A DNA stretch of 64,000 bases from Rhodocyclaceae bacterium (GTDB lineage: Bacteria; Pseudomonadota; Gammaproteobacteria; Burkholderiales; Rhodocyclaceae): positions 1 through 64,000 of the forward strand of contig NKXK01000017.1 in assembly GCA_004379165.1 (NCBI GenBank), read 5' to 3'. Each line of letters starts with the position of its first letter. Position 1 is the stretch's first letter. Below the pieces are notes generated by a model. It did not search any database and had not been told where the DNA came from. It saw only the letters and a list, made by a program, of their open reading frames with translations. The position numbers were made by a program, and so were the translations under genes. Positions 16,400-24,705 of the stretch are shown piece after piece.

Positions 16400-16823
16400 C
16401 CGGTTTGACGCGGCGCAGGATCATCACCTGATAGCCGGCAGTGTCGGCGCCCGGGCCATCAACGACATAGCCGTCGGCGACCTTGCCGGCATAACTGCCA
16501 TCCGGTTCGCGCTTGAGCATCGCGGTGTAATACACCTTTCGGCCGCTGCTGAGCACCAGATAGAGATAGTTGCCGTTCAACGAGCCGTCAACGTAGTAGC
16601 TGCCCATCTGGCCGTAGAAGCGGGCGCCATCCTGGATGAAATGCGCTTCGCCCCAGTTACCGCCCCAACTGCCGCCAGTATCCCAGCGGCCCGAAACGTC
16701 GTAGTCGTTGCTGCCGGCGCGGGCATCCAGCCACGGGTTGGTGTCGACCTTGGTCAGCGTGGTGCCACAGCCTGCAAGGGTCAGGGCGAGCAGGGCGGTG
16801 CCGAGGAAACGAAGGAGGCGCAT
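16347..16823 (-). CDS. Predicted lipoprotein, unknown function
   Basis: A 158-residue protein starting [19 protein letters not shown], a clear lipoprotein signal with lipobox LAGC (Cys19). The mature part is a Gly/Tyr/Trp-rich beta domain ([32 protein letters not shown]) ending with a Pro/Ala tail. I do not recognise a named family. ATG 16823 was chosen for the signal peptide. It runs convergent to the radical SAM gene and divergent from the SEC-C gene. Confidence 0.72.
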   Translation of the reverse strand: MRLLRFLGTALLALTLAGCGTTLTKVDTNPWLDARAGSNDYDVSGRWDTGGSWGGNWGEAHFIQDGARFYGQMGSYYVDGSLNGNYLYLVLSSGRKVYYTAMLKREPDGSYAGKVADGYVVDGPGADTAGYQVMILRRVKPATSPAPRPDAAAPMRAL

Positions 16824-16919
16824 GGCGGATACTCCGGAATGACTGTACTGAAGGGACATTCGCCGCAGTCGCGCGGGCGGCTGGGCTACAATTGGAAAAT
16901 CACCTTCAGGATAACGCAA

Positions 16920-17615
16920 ATGAACCACAAACCGCTGACCGACGCCGACCTCGACCGCCTGGAAGAACTGCTTGAAGATGCCATTTTCGATGGCGACTCG
17001 ATGCGTCTCGACGAAATTCAGGCCATGCTCTGCGCCGTGGTCAGCGGGCCGGTGCCGGTCGAGCCTTCGGTCTGGTTGCCCGAGGCGCTGGGCAAGGGGC
17101 TGGAGGCCGCAGCCGGTAATCCGCTGCTCGATGAGACCATCGAACTGCTGATGCGCATGAACAACGACCTCGCTGCGGCGCTGCTGGCCGACGAGACGAT
17201 CGCGCCGGTGCTTTACCCGATCGACGAAAGCGGCGAGGAATACGATTACGCCGCCTGGGCCGATACCTACGTCTATGGCGCCGGGCTGGCTGGCGACTGG
17301 TACGAGCTGGCTGGCAAGCGGGCCGACGACCTGTCGGAACTGCTGGAACCGATGTTCCTGCTCAACGGCATGCTCAAGGAAGATGTCGAGGAGTCCGGCG
17401 AACGCTGGTTCTCGCCGGCGGAAGAAGCCCGCCTGGTGGCTGATATTCAGGAAAATCTGCCGGTGATCGTGCAGACGCTCTACAACTTCTGGCGCAACAA
17501 GCGTAGCGGCCCGGTGACGCGCGATGAGGCCAAGACCGGCCGCAATGACCCGTGCCCCTGCGGCAGCGGCAAGAAATTCAAGCAGTGTTGCGGTCGACCG
17601 GATAAGTTGAACTAA
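16920..17615 (+). CDS. UPF0149/YecA-family protein with C-terminal SEC-C zinc motif
   Basis: A 231-residue acidic helical protein. The first ~190 residues match the UPF0149 (YecA/YgfB) helical domain, including [18 protein letters not shown] and the MFLLNG segment. The end is a SEC-C metal-binding motif ([18 protein letters not shown]) like that of SecA, which binds zinc and can contact SecB or ribosomes. The ATG at 16920 follows a purine-poor leader. The function is unknown. Confidence 0.87.
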   Translation: MNHKPLTDADLDRLEELLEDAIFDGDSMRLDEIQAMLCAVVSGPVPVEPSVWLPEALGKGLEAAAGNPLLDETIELLMRMNNDLAAALLADETIAPVLYPIDESGEEYDYAAWADTYVYGAGLAGDWYELAGKRADDLSELLEPMFLLNGMLKEDVEESGERWFSPAEEARLVADIQENLPVIVQTLYNFWRNKRSGPVTRDEAKTGRNDPCPCGSGKKFKQCCGRPDKLN

Positions 17616-17739
17616 CTGGTCGCCCAGGCATGAATGGTGGGTGAGGCAGGCTCGACACCTGCCCAACCGCCTTTGTGCGGTGCTGACTGCCGGTCAGCGC
17701 TCACGTAGTGATCTGCTGAGTAGCGCGCGTTCGGCGCGT

Positions 17740-18111
17740 TCAGCCAGCGTAGAGCAACTCCGTATCTTCGTGGGCGTAGGCGGGCGCACAGCAGCACAAG
17801 ATGTGCATGGGTGCGTCGCCATCGTTGCAGACGCAATCGGCCGTGCCCGGCGCAATCAGGATGCTGTCGCCGGCTTCGATGATGAATTGCGTGTCGTTCA
17901 GCGTCATTACTCCGTGACCTTGCGTCACGTGATAAATCTCTTCGCTTTGCCGATGGCGGTGCAGCAGCGTCGTCGTTCCCGGCGGGATCACGGCCTCGGC
18001 GAGGCTCTGATTGCGGACAGCATGCGTCGACGGGTGCAGCAGTTCACGGATCTCCGAGCCATCCTTGGTGATGTAGGCCGCGACCTCGCTCCGCCGGCTG
18101 CGGTCGCTCAT
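17740..18111 (-). CDS. Cupin-domain protein
   Basis: A 123-residue single-domain cupin. Motif 1 appears as PPGTTTLLHRHRQSEEIYHV (His-x-His plus Glu) and motif 2 as IEAGDSILIAPGTADCVCN, so a metal site is likely, with the last His of motif 2 missing. Activity could be isomerase-, dioxygenase- or sensor-like. The ATG at 18111 overlaps the creA stop by 4 bases, linking it to the creA/nuclease operon. Confidence 0.85.
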   Translation of the reverse strand: MSDRSRRSEVAAYITKDGSEIRELLHPSTHAVRNQSLAEAVIPPGTTTLLHRHRQSEEIYHVTQGHGVMTLNDTQFIIEAGDSILIAPGTADCVCNDGDAPMHILCCCAPAYAHEDTELLYAG

Positions 18112-18566
18112 GGTTTGCCCCAGGGCTGGATGGGTACGGTCGAGATGGCATTGGCCGGGGCGCCTTCGATGACGCGGCGGCTGATGGCGAGGTAGATCAG
18201 CACATTGCGCTTGCGGTCGAAGAAGCGGTGGATTTTGGTTTCCTTGAACAGCAGCGAGGTGTCCTCGGTGAACACGACTTCGTCGTCCGCCAGCTTGGCC
18301 GGCAGCGTGATCGGGCCGATCTGGCGGCAGGCCAGCGAGAACTGCGAGGGGTCTTCGGCCAGCCCAAGGCTGCCCTTGACGCCACCGGTGCGCGCCTGGC
18401 TGATATGGCAGGTGACGCCGGGGATTTTCGGATCGTCGTAGGCCGAGACGCAGACACGGTGGTTGGCGCCGATCAGCTTCCAGGCAGTGGTCGTGCATTC
18501 GATTTCTTCGGCGCTGGCAGCCGGTGCGAAGGCCAGGGCGGCAAGGAGGGGGAGCAGGGATTTCAT
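18108..18566 (-). CDS. creA: CreA family periplasmic protein
   Basis: A 152-residue protein with a cleavable signal peptide (MKSLLPLLAALAFAPAASAEE). It has CreA-family features: GANHRVCVSAYDDPKIPGV, then VTCHISQARTGG, and EDTSLLFKETKIHRFFD. Four cysteines could form disulfides. The function of CreA is not established. It overlaps the upstream nuclease gene and the downstream cupin by 4 bases each. Confidence 0.9.
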   Translation of the reverse strand: MKSLLPLLAALAFAPAASAEEIECTTTAWKLIGANHRVCVSAYDDPKIPGVTCHISQARTGGVKGSLGLAEDPSQFSLACRQIGPITLPAKLADDEVVFTEDTSLLFKETKIHRFFDRKRNVLIYLAISRRVIEGAPANAISTVPIQPWGKP

Positions 18567-19933
18567 GGTCTTCCGTTCAGCGGGCGCATGCGGCCCACGT
18601 GTTTGGCGAGAATCTTGTAGGTGTCACGGTCGAACTGCGGGCGGCCGCGTTCGAACAGATCATGCAATTCATCATCGCTACGGGCGGTGCCGAGGTAGCG
18701 CCAGCCGTCGATGAGGTGGACCTCCTCCTCCTCCTGAATCACCGCCGGGCCGGGGAAGGGCCAGGAGACGAGCTTGAGGCCGGTGAGCGCGGTCATCAGG
18801 CGCATGGTGTGTTTGGCAAACGGTTCCTTGCCGACGCAGACGCCCTTGCAGCGGCGGATCTGGTGGCCGAAACAGGGCTTGCCCGGCTTGATTGGCTGCT
18901 GGCCGGTGAGCATGTCGCACAGGTGGTGGCTTTCGACCAGCTGGCGCATCGCCGTATTGGCTTCCTTGCTGTTCTTGAACAGGCCGTAGCAGGCGGTGGC
19001 GAGGCCGAAATCGAGGTCGCGTGCCCAGACCAGTTCGGGGCGCAGCCAGCCTTCGCCTTCATCGACCAGTGTCCAGGTGCACAACTCGTCGTTCTTGCGC
19101 AGCTGCCGGTTCTGCGTCGGCAGCAGTTCCTTGACCAGCGCCGATTCCTTGAGCAGCGCGCCGATCTCGCCGGCGGTTGCTATCCAGTCGATGCGCCGCA
19201 CCTGTTGCGCCAGTGCCATTTCCTTGGCTGAGCGGACATCGGCGGAGAAGTGCGAGAGCACACGCTTGCGGATTTCCTTGGCCTTGCCGACGTAGATCGG
19301 AAGGTTGTTTTCGCCATAAAACAGGTAGACGCCGGGGCCGTCGGGGAGATCATCGAGGACGGAAGCGTCGAGATGCGGCGGCAGGCTGGGGCGGGCGTAC
19401 TGTTTCTTGATCGCGGCGTCGATGTCGTCGCTGCTGCGGTCAACCTGAATTTTTGCCCAAAACTGGTGGATCAACTGTGCATCGGCCAAGGCCCGGTGGC
19501 GGCCGTCGGCCTGCAGGCCGTGGCGCTGGATCAGGCTGTCGAGGTTATGGCGGTGGTGCTCCGGATACAGCGCCCGCGACAGCTTGACCGAGCACAGCAC
19601 ATTGGCACGAAAGTCGATGCCCAGCCGCTTGAACTCCTGCTTGAGGAAGCCGTAATCGAAACGGGCGTTATGGGCGATGAACAGGCGGCCTTCAAGGCGC
19701 CGCATAGCTTCGCCAGCCACGTCCTCAAAGGCTGGTGCATCGGCAACCATGGCATTGCTGATCCCGGTGAGCTGCTCGATGAACGGCGGGATGCGCGTGC
19801 CGGGATTGACCAGTTGCTGCCACTCACGAACGCTGCCATCTTCATCGACCTCGACAATGCCGATTTCGGTGATGCGGTCGATGGTGGCCGTGGCGCCGGT
19901 GGTTTCCAGGTCGACGAAGGCGAGTGCTGGCAT
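18563..19933 (-). CDS. DnaQ-like 3'-5' exonuclease fused to a UvrC/Cho-like GIY-YIG endonuclease
   Basis: A 456-residue two-nuclease protein. Residues about 5-170 form a DEDDh exonuclease with FVDLETTG, FIAHNARFDYGFL and the H(x)5D motif HRALADAQ. After a linker, residues about 200-290 form a GIY-YIG domain (GPGVYLFYGENNLPIYVGKA, then IRKRVLSHF) as in UvrC and Cho. The C-terminal region has a Cys cluster (CFGHQIRRCKGVC) shared with Cho-type proteins. Such fusions resemble DNA polymerase III epsilon-like annotations with UvrC domains. It probably trims or incises damaged DNA. A dispersed-motif copy falls in the interdomain linker. Confidence 0.88.
   Translation of the reverse strand: MPALAFVDLETTGATATIDRITEIGIVEVDEDGSVREWQQLVNPGTRIPPFIEQLTGISNAMVADAPAFEDVAGEAMRRLEGRLFIAHNARFDYGFLKQEFKRLGIDFRANVLCSVKLSRALYPEHHRHNLDSLIQRHGLQADGRHRALADAQLIHQFWAKIQVDRSSDDIDAAIKKQYARPSLPPHLDASVLDDLPDGPGVYLFYGENNLPIYVGKAKEIRKRVLSHFSADVRSAKEMALAQQVRRIDWIATAGEIGALLKESALVKELLPTQNRQLRKNDELCTWTLVDEGEGWLRPELVWARDLDFGLATACYGLFKNSKEANTAMRQLVESHHLCDMLTGQQPIKPGKPCFGHQIRRCKGVCVGKEPFAKHTMRLMTALTGLKLVSWPFPGPAVIQEEEEVHLIDGWRYLGTARSDDELHDLFERGRPQFDRDTYKILAKHVGRMRPLNGRP
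19433..19464 (+). repeat. GCGGT-type dispersed motif, copy 4 (inside nuclease fusion)
   Basis: On the plus strand: GCTGCGGTCAACCTGAATTT, then TTGCCCAAAACT. In the gene (opposite strand) it reads FWAKIQVDRSS, in the linker between the exonuclease and GIY-YIG domains. Both A-rich blocks are present. Confidence 0.8.
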
Positions 19934-19938
19934 GGCTT

Positions 19939-20439
19939 TCAGTCGCCGGCCGCGATGAAACGGCCCTGACTGCGGTCTTTCGCATAGGCCGTGTGGGGTA
20001 GCACCCTGCCGTGCATGGCTATATAGACGCCCGCCGGCAGCAGCTGCGCGGCCGCGTAGGCGATGCCGACATTGAAGGCAGCGTCGGAGCCGGCGATGCT
20101 GTGGGGCACCATCGCGCCGGTCAGCACCACCGTCTTGGACGGCGCAGCGGCGGCGATGACTTCGGCCGAAGCACCCATGGTGTCGGTGCCGTGGGTGATC
20201 AGGATGCGTTCAGCCGGGGCTGCGGCGACAGCGGCGGCGAGCATGGCGCGCTCGTCGTCGGTGATCTCCAGGCTGTCCTTGCGCAGGACTTCTGTCACCG
20301 CCAGATCGTCCGCCGTCAGGCCGGCATCCGCAAGGATACCCGGCAGCACCGGCGGACCGACATCGAGCTGGCCAGTGAGTGGATTGTATATCTTGTCGAT
20401 GGTGCCGCCGGTGGCGATCAGGTGGGGGCGAGCGGGCAT
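19939..20439 (-). CDS. Short L-asparaginase-like protein (N-terminal domain only)
   Basis: A 166-residue protein matching the N-terminal catalytic domain of type L-asparaginases. The two catalytic Thr motifs are present as IATGGTIDKIYN and LITHGTDTMGASAE, and the lysine-bearing strand as VVLTGAMVPHSIAGSDAAFN. The C-terminal domain of the ~330-residue enzymes is absent. Independent short forms of this size occur in proteobacteria, so it need not be truncated. It is located 30 bases after the formyltransferase gene and likely belongs to the same transcript. Confidence 0.85.
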   Translation of the reverse strand: MPARPHLIATGGTIDKIYNPLTGQLDVGPPVLPGILADAGLTADDLAVTEVLRKDSLEITDDERAMLAAAVAAAPAERILITHGTDTMGASAEVIAAAAPSKTVVLTGAMVPHSIAGSDAAFNVGIAYAAAQLLPAGVYIAMHGRVLPHTAYAKDRSQGRFIAAGD

Positions 20440-20469
20440 GATGGTGACTGAGAAATCGGGGCGAGCAGT

Positions 20470-21312
20470 CTACCCTGAGCAGGCTGCCAGTGGCATATCG
20501 GCTTCCGCCATTCGCCAGCCGGGCAGGAAGCGGTCAATCAGGTGTTCGTAGGCCACCCTGTCCCAGAAACCGTGGCCCTGCGCGATGAAGGCATCGATTT
20601 CTGAGCGATCCGGGAAGGAGCGATAGCGACGGGTGCTGCGATCCTGCGGTGTGCCGCACAAGGGCGCACCTGCGGTCAGTTGCCGGATGGCATCGAGCAG
20701 GAAGGGAATGGCCAGCGGGTAGATGTCGGCGATCTGGTGCAGCAGCGCCTCGCCTGCACGTCGAGGCAAGTCGGCGGTGTAGAGCAGCGGACCACTGTCG
20801 ATGCCGGGATCGACGAGGTGCACGGCGCAAGTGAAGTGGTCGTGACCTTCCGCCATCGTTCGCATCGGTCCGAACAACCCGGCGAATTGGGGCAGGGCGG
20901 CGGGGTGGATGTTGATGATGCCGTGGCGCGTTGCTTTGATCATCGCTCCGGTGAAGATGAGGCTGAAGCGGGCGCTGATGATCAGTTCCGGTTGCAGGCG
21001 ATCCAGGGCGTCAGCCAGTGCCGGGCGGTCAGCGACGGTCGACACGGAAAAGCCGCAAAAATCGGCAAGCCCCTGAAAGCTCAGCCAGTCGCCTTTCTGA
21101 TGTTTTTGCGCATCGAGCATCGGGAAGAGGGTTTCGACCGGCAGTGTCCGTTCCAGCCAGGCCATCTCGGCCAGTTCGGGAATCTGGTTTTCACCGGGGC
21201 GGTGCTTGTCGGAGAGCAGTACGGCGATCTCGTGGCCACGCAAGCCGGGCAGGAGCTGGTTGAGGAAGATGCAACCGTGCAGGTCGCGTTTGACGCAGAG
21301 GATTATTCGCAT
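20470..21312 (-). CDS. Formyltransferase-fold protein (formyl transferase family)
   Basis: A 280-residue protein with the formyltransferase core. The family signature is NIHPAALPQFAGLFGPMRTM, with the Asn-His-Pro catalytic pair, followed by CAVHLVDPGIDSGPLL carrying the catalytic Asp. This is not canonical methionyl-tRNA formyltransferase, as the N-terminus (RIILCVKRDLHGCIFLNQLL) and C-terminus differ. It may formylate a sugar amine or another small amine. It is the third gene of a tight operon with a substrate-binding protein (10-base overlap) and a sensor-MFS fusion. Confidence 0.8.
   Translation of the reverse strand: MRIILCVKRDLHGCIFLNQLLPGLRGHEIAVLLSDKHRPGENQIPELAEMAWLERTLPVETLFPMLDAQKHQKGDWLSFQGLADFCGFSVSTVADRPALADALDRLQPELIISARFSLIFTGAMIKATRHGIINIHPAALPQFAGLFGPMRTMAEGHDHFTCAVHLVDPGIDSGPLLYTADLPRRAGEALLHQIADIYPLAIPFLLDAIRQLTAGAPLCGTPQDRSTRRYRSFPDRSEIDAFIAQGHGFWDRVAYEHLIDRFLPGWRMAEADMPLAACSG
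21032..21066 (+). repeat. GCGGT-type dispersed motif, copy 5 (inside formyltransferase)
   Basis: On the plus strand: GCGACGGTCGACACGGAAAA, then GCCGCAAAAATCGG. The core is degenerate (GACGGT) but both A-rich blocks and the CCGCAAAAATCGG end are conserved. It is translated on the other strand as DFCGFSVSTVA. Confidence 0.6.
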
Positions 21313-22328
21313 GGTGTGCTCAGTGGTGGCAGCCGCGGGTGATTGACGATTTCGGCATAGTCAAGCAGCTTCAGCGGTGGGTAGCGTTCGAGATGGCGGG
21401 CGGCTGCCATGTTGATCAGGAAGGAAAACTGTCTTGGCAAGCTTATCGAAAGACGGGCCGGGTCAGCATTTTCAAACAGGATGCGCGACGCAAGCTGTGC
21501 GGTATGCCGTCCGACTTCGCTGTAGCGATTGACCACGCCCAGCAGCGCAGCAGACTGGACTACCGGCGCTTCGGCCGAGGCAAATACCGGCAGCCGGCAG
21601 GCGAGTGCGCTGCCGGTGAGGGTGTCGCGTTGCTGGTTCAAGAAGCTGTCCGGCGGCTGGTAGATCAGATCGACACCGGCCGCTTTCAGTTTGGCGACCC
21701 TTGGCGCAATGGCCGCCACTTTCGGACGGCCCTGAACGTCTAGCGGCAGCGTTTGTTCGCTGAGGCGATAGCCGAGCACCGGCGCCAGCTGACGCAGCCG
21801 GTCGCGGGTGGTCAGGGCATTCGGCTCGGCCGGATTCACCAGCAGACCGAGATGCCGGAAATCAAAGTAGCTGCGGGCAGCGCGCAGTTGTGTGGCTTCG
21901 TCGAGCAGGTAAAGCGTGCCGGTCAGGGCGCGGCCGGGGCGGGCCAGATCGCGTACCAGCCCCGCCTCGACCGGGTTGCTGACGGCCATGAAGACGATGG
22001 GGGTGTCGACAATATGGCGCGCCGGGTCGGTCGCCTGCCAGGTGCCGGCGACCTCCTGCGTTATCGTCGTTCCCCAGGTGAGGATGAGATCAGGCTTCAG
22101 GCGGCGGGCCTCGACGATGAAGCCGGGGATGCGTGATTTGTCCTGCGCGGCATCGCGAATGGTGAAGCGAACCGGCAGGTGCTGCTTGCCGAAATAAGCC
22201 TGAAACCCTTGGCAGGCCTCTTCACAGCCGCGGTAGAGCAGCATCAGGATATGTTTTTCAGCCGCCCCTGCGGATGAGATCAAAGTCATCCCGACCACGA
22301 GCAGCAGCGCCTGAAAAAAGACTCTCAT
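21303..22328 (-). CDS. ABC-type substrate-binding-like periplasmic protein
   Basis: A 341-residue protein with a signal peptide (MRVFFQALLLVVGMTLISSAGA). It matches the ABC substrate-binding (PF04392-like) fold: LMLLYRGCEEACQGF, FIVEARRLKPDLILTWGTT, TPIVFMAVSNPVEAGL, LGLLVNPAEPNA and VYQPPDSF-like strand pairs. No ABC permease or ATPase lies nearby. Instead it overlaps the stop of a sensor-MFS fusion by 4 bases, so it may deliver a ligand signal to that protein. Confidence 0.82.
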   Translation of the reverse strand: MRVFFQALLLVVGMTLISSAGAAEKHILMLLYRGCEEACQGFQAYFGKQHLPVRFTIRDAAQDKSRIPGFIVEARRLKPDLILTWGTTITQEVAGTWQATDPARHIVDTPIVFMAVSNPVEAGLVRDLARPGRALTGTLYLLDEATQLRAARSYFDFRHLGLLVNPAEPNALTTRDRLRQLAPVLGYRLSEQTLPLDVQGRPKVAAIAPRVAKLKAAGVDLIYQPPDSFLNQQRDTLTGSALACRLPVFASAEAPVVQSAALLGVVNRYSEVGRHTAQLASRILFENADPARLSISLPRQFSFLINMAAARHLERYPPLKLLDYAEIVNHPRLPPLSTPCE

Positions 22329-24637
22329 GCGGCCACCATGCCTTGCCGGGGGCTGCCCGTGACCAATAGCAGCCCTCCGGCAAAGGTGATAGCACCAAGC
22401 GCGGTCATCACCAGCGGATAAGGCAGCCAGGCGAGAAGGCCGGCAGCGATCAGCGGGCCGATGACGCTGCCGAGCCGCTCCAGCGTGCGTAGCGCGACCA
22501 GCACCGGGGTCGGGTTGCCGTCACCGGCAATGTCGACGGCCAGCGTCTGCATGGGGGCAGCCGACAGGCCGGTCCCGAGGCCGAGGCAGACAATGCCGAT
22601 CCAGAACGCCAGATCGACGGCCAGCAGCGGTACCGCCAGCCCGGCCAGCGTACCGAGTGCGGTCAGCAGCATGCCGGCGGCGACGAGACGGCGCGGCTGT
22701 CGCCAGCGGTCGGCAATCACCGAGGCGAGCGGGTTGCTGAGGGTCAGGAGAATGTAATAGGCCATGATGGCACGGCCGATGGCGGCCGCCGAGTAGGCTT
22801 CGGCGTGCAGGGCCAGCGGTGTCAGGTAGAAGAGAAAGCCGGCGAGGGCGATCTTGGCGGGAATGGCCGCGCCAAGCATCAGCCGCATGAAACGCCGGTC
22901 ATGCAACAGCGGCACGAGGTCGCGCCATCGAAAGACCGACACGGACTTGGGCAGTGGTGTGGCTGCTTGCCGGCTGATCAAGAAAACGACAAAGCCCGCC
23001 AAGGCGCAGCCGGCGGCGAGCAGCAGCACATTGCGCACGCCCATGCGTTCAGCCAGGACGCCACCGACGGCTGCGCCACAGATTGCGGCAATACTGACAG
23101 CCGAGACAAAGAGCGCCAGCCCGCGCGTGCGGTTGGTATCGGCGGTCAAGGCGATGATCTGGCGCTGACAGGCCATGGTGCCCAGCGCGTAACCGGCGGC
23201 GCACAGGGCGCGGGCAATGAGTAGCGGCCAATAGCCAGCGGCCAGCGCCATCCAGCCGAAACCGGCGACACACAGCGCGGCACCGAGCGCAAAAACCCGC
23301 GTCGGGCCGAAGCGGTCGGCCCAGCCCCCGGCATACGGGGTCATGGCGGCGAAGAAGATCATGTAGATCGAGATCGGCAGCCCGGCAGCCAGGCTGGCGC
23401 CGAGGCCGTTCTCGATGCCGGCGTCACGAAAGAAGAGCGGCAGGATGGCGCGGGTGATTTCTTCGGAAAGGATGAAAAGAAACAGCGGCAGCCGCAGTGA
23501 CTGCACGGTCAGCCAGCCTTCGTCGCTCGCCTGTCCTTCAGGTGCCGTGACCACCGCCGCCAGCAACTCGCGGAAGGCCAGCAGGGTCGCCAGCAGGACC
23601 ACGGCAATATCGGCCGCGATGGCCCACAGGGCGCGATAGGCGTAGTTGCGGTCCGGGGTGACGGCAACCTCACCGATCGCTTGCCCATCCTGAGCGATGC
23701 GTGCCAGGCCGGTGGCATCGCCGCTGGTCGTCGTGCCGGCCGGGATGTTTAAGACAATGCTGGCGATATCCGGATTGCGCTGGCGGATGTCGGCGAAGTA
23801 CTCGGCGGTGCCAACGAGCTTGTCTGCAGGAATGCCCAGATCAATGGCGCGGGCGATACGCCCGGCCAGCATCTCGGCGACGGCGCCGGTTTTCGCAGCC
23901 AGGGCAGGCTCCAGACTACCGGCGAGTTGCCGGGCGCTGCCCGAAGCCAGTGCCGCAGCGGCGAGAAGCGTCGGCAGCATGAGCAACAGCGCCAGCCAGC
24001 GCCTCATCTGCGGTGAACGCGAAAACAAGGCAAAAATGACGATCAGCACGCCGGCGGAAAGCGCCGACACTTTGATCATCGCGGCGTGCAGACCCTCCTC
24101 AAAACGCTCGGCATCGGCACGCAGCGGCTGTGGGTCGAGCGTGACCAGCAGGCCGCCGCGGTGAGCGCCATCGTGATCCTGAATCGTCAATACCAGTTGC
24201 GGACGCGCTTCGCTGGCCGAAACCCAGCGGCTGGCCGGCTGGGCGAGTGCCTTGGCCAGCGCGCTGTCGTCCGTCATCGGCAGGGGGCTGCTGTCGGACG
24301 AATGCACGATTTCCGCTGCGCCATCGGCGTTGACGGCGAACATCCGGATGCTTTGAATGCCGCTCGCGGCGCCCGGTAGCAGGTCGAGCTGGCGGTGCAA
24401 TGGCTGCATTTCGGCCGCTTCCAGACCGGCCTGCGCCGCGCCGATCATGGCACTGCGGATGGCGGTCATGCTGATTTCGGCCTGCGAAACCGCCAGATCC
24501 AGCCGCAGGCTGCGCTGCTTGTGGGCCAGCAGGTAGCTCAGGCAGGCCAGCGCCAGAAAATGCGCAATGAGCAGAAACAGCAACACCCGCAGCGGGTGTG
24601 CGTTACTGCGCGGCGGGCTGGCGGCGAGGGGAGTCAT
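22325..24637 (-). CDS. N-terminal extracellular sensor fused to a major facilitator superfamily transporter
   Basis: A 770-residue protein. It opens with a membrane segment (about 17-40), a periplasmic stretch of ~160 residues, a second segment (IKVSALSAGVLIVIFALF) and a second periplasmic part ending in TM YRALWAIAADIAVVLL. The rest is a 12-segment MFS carrier with the conserved loop GGWADRFGPTRVFALG, DRWRQPRRLV and a final WLPYPLVMTALGAITFAGG. Sensor-like N-domains on MFS carriers are unusual. It heads an operon with a substrate-binding protein and a formyltransferase. The substrate is unknown. Confidence 0.82.
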   Translation of the reverse strand: MTPLAASPPRSNAHPLRVLLFLLIAHFLALACLSYLLAHKQRSLRLDLAVSQAEISMTAIRSAMIGAAQAGLEAAEMQPLHRQLDLLPGAASGIQSIRMFAVNADGAAEIVHSSDSSPLPMTDDSALAKALAQPASRWVSASEARPQLVLTIQDHDGAHRGGLLVTLDPQPLRADAERFEEGLHAAMIKVSALSAGVLIVIFALFSRSPQMRRWLALLLMLPTLLAAAALASGSARQLAGSLEPALAAKTGAVAEMLAGRIARAIDLGIPADKLVGTAEYFADIRQRNPDIASIVLNIPAGTTTSGDATGLARIAQDGQAIGEVAVTPDRNYAYRALWAIAADIAVVLLATLLAFRELLAAVVTAPEGQASDEGWLTVQSLRLPLFLFILSEEITRAILPLFFRDAGIENGLGASLAAGLPISIYMIFFAAMTPYAGGWADRFGPTRVFALGAALCVAGFGWMALAAGYWPLLIARALCAAGYALGTMACQRQIIALTADTNRTRGLALFVSAVSIAAICGAAVGGVLAERMGVRNVLLLAAGCALAGFVVFLISRQAATPLPKSVSVFRWRDLVPLLHDRRFMRLMLGAAIPAKIALAGFLFYLTPLALHAEAYSAAAIGRAIMAYYILLTLSNPLASVIADRWRQPRRLVAAGMLLTALGTLAGLAVPLLAVDLAFWIGIVCLGLGTGLSAAPMQTLAVDIAGDGNPTPVLVALRTLERLGSVIGPLIAAGLLAWLPYPLVMTALGAITFAGGLLLVTGSPRQGMVAA
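24005..24040 (+). repeat. GCGGT-type dispersed motif, copy 6 (inside sensor-MFS gene)
   Basis: On the plus strand: CATCTGCGGTGAACGCGAAA, then ACAAGGCAAAAATGAC. It is translated on the other strand as VIFALFSRSPQM at the end of a membrane segment. Confidence 0.7.
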
Positions 24638-24652
24638 CTGGGTGGAGCGGCT

Positions 24653-24681
24653 GTCCGCGATGCTGGGTCAATATCTATAAT
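24653..24681 (+). promoter_or_regulatory. Probable sigma-70 promoter for the caspase/FGE gene
   Basis: A perfect TATAAT lies at 24676-24681. A weak -35 candidate (GTCCGC, 24653-24658) is 17 bases upstream. The distance to the ATG at 24706 is 24 bases, with GGGGAA at about 24695 as the ribosome site. The call rests mainly on the -10 box. Confidence 0.45.
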
Positions 24682-24705
24682 AGGGCCATTCTCCGGGGAA
24701 ATCGT

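Noticed and set aside
17646..17662. A tRNA T-arm-like hairpin between the SEC-C and cupin genes
   Set aside because: GCAGGTGTCGAGCCTGC with a following CACCCACCA looks like a T-arm and 3' end on the minus strand, but no anticodon or D-arm can be folded upstream. At most it is a remnant.
18098..18125. A further possible dispersed-motif copy beside creA (GCTGCGGTCGCTCATGGTTT)
   Set aside because: It has TGCGGT but lacks AAC and the CGGAAAA block, so it does not fit the consensus.
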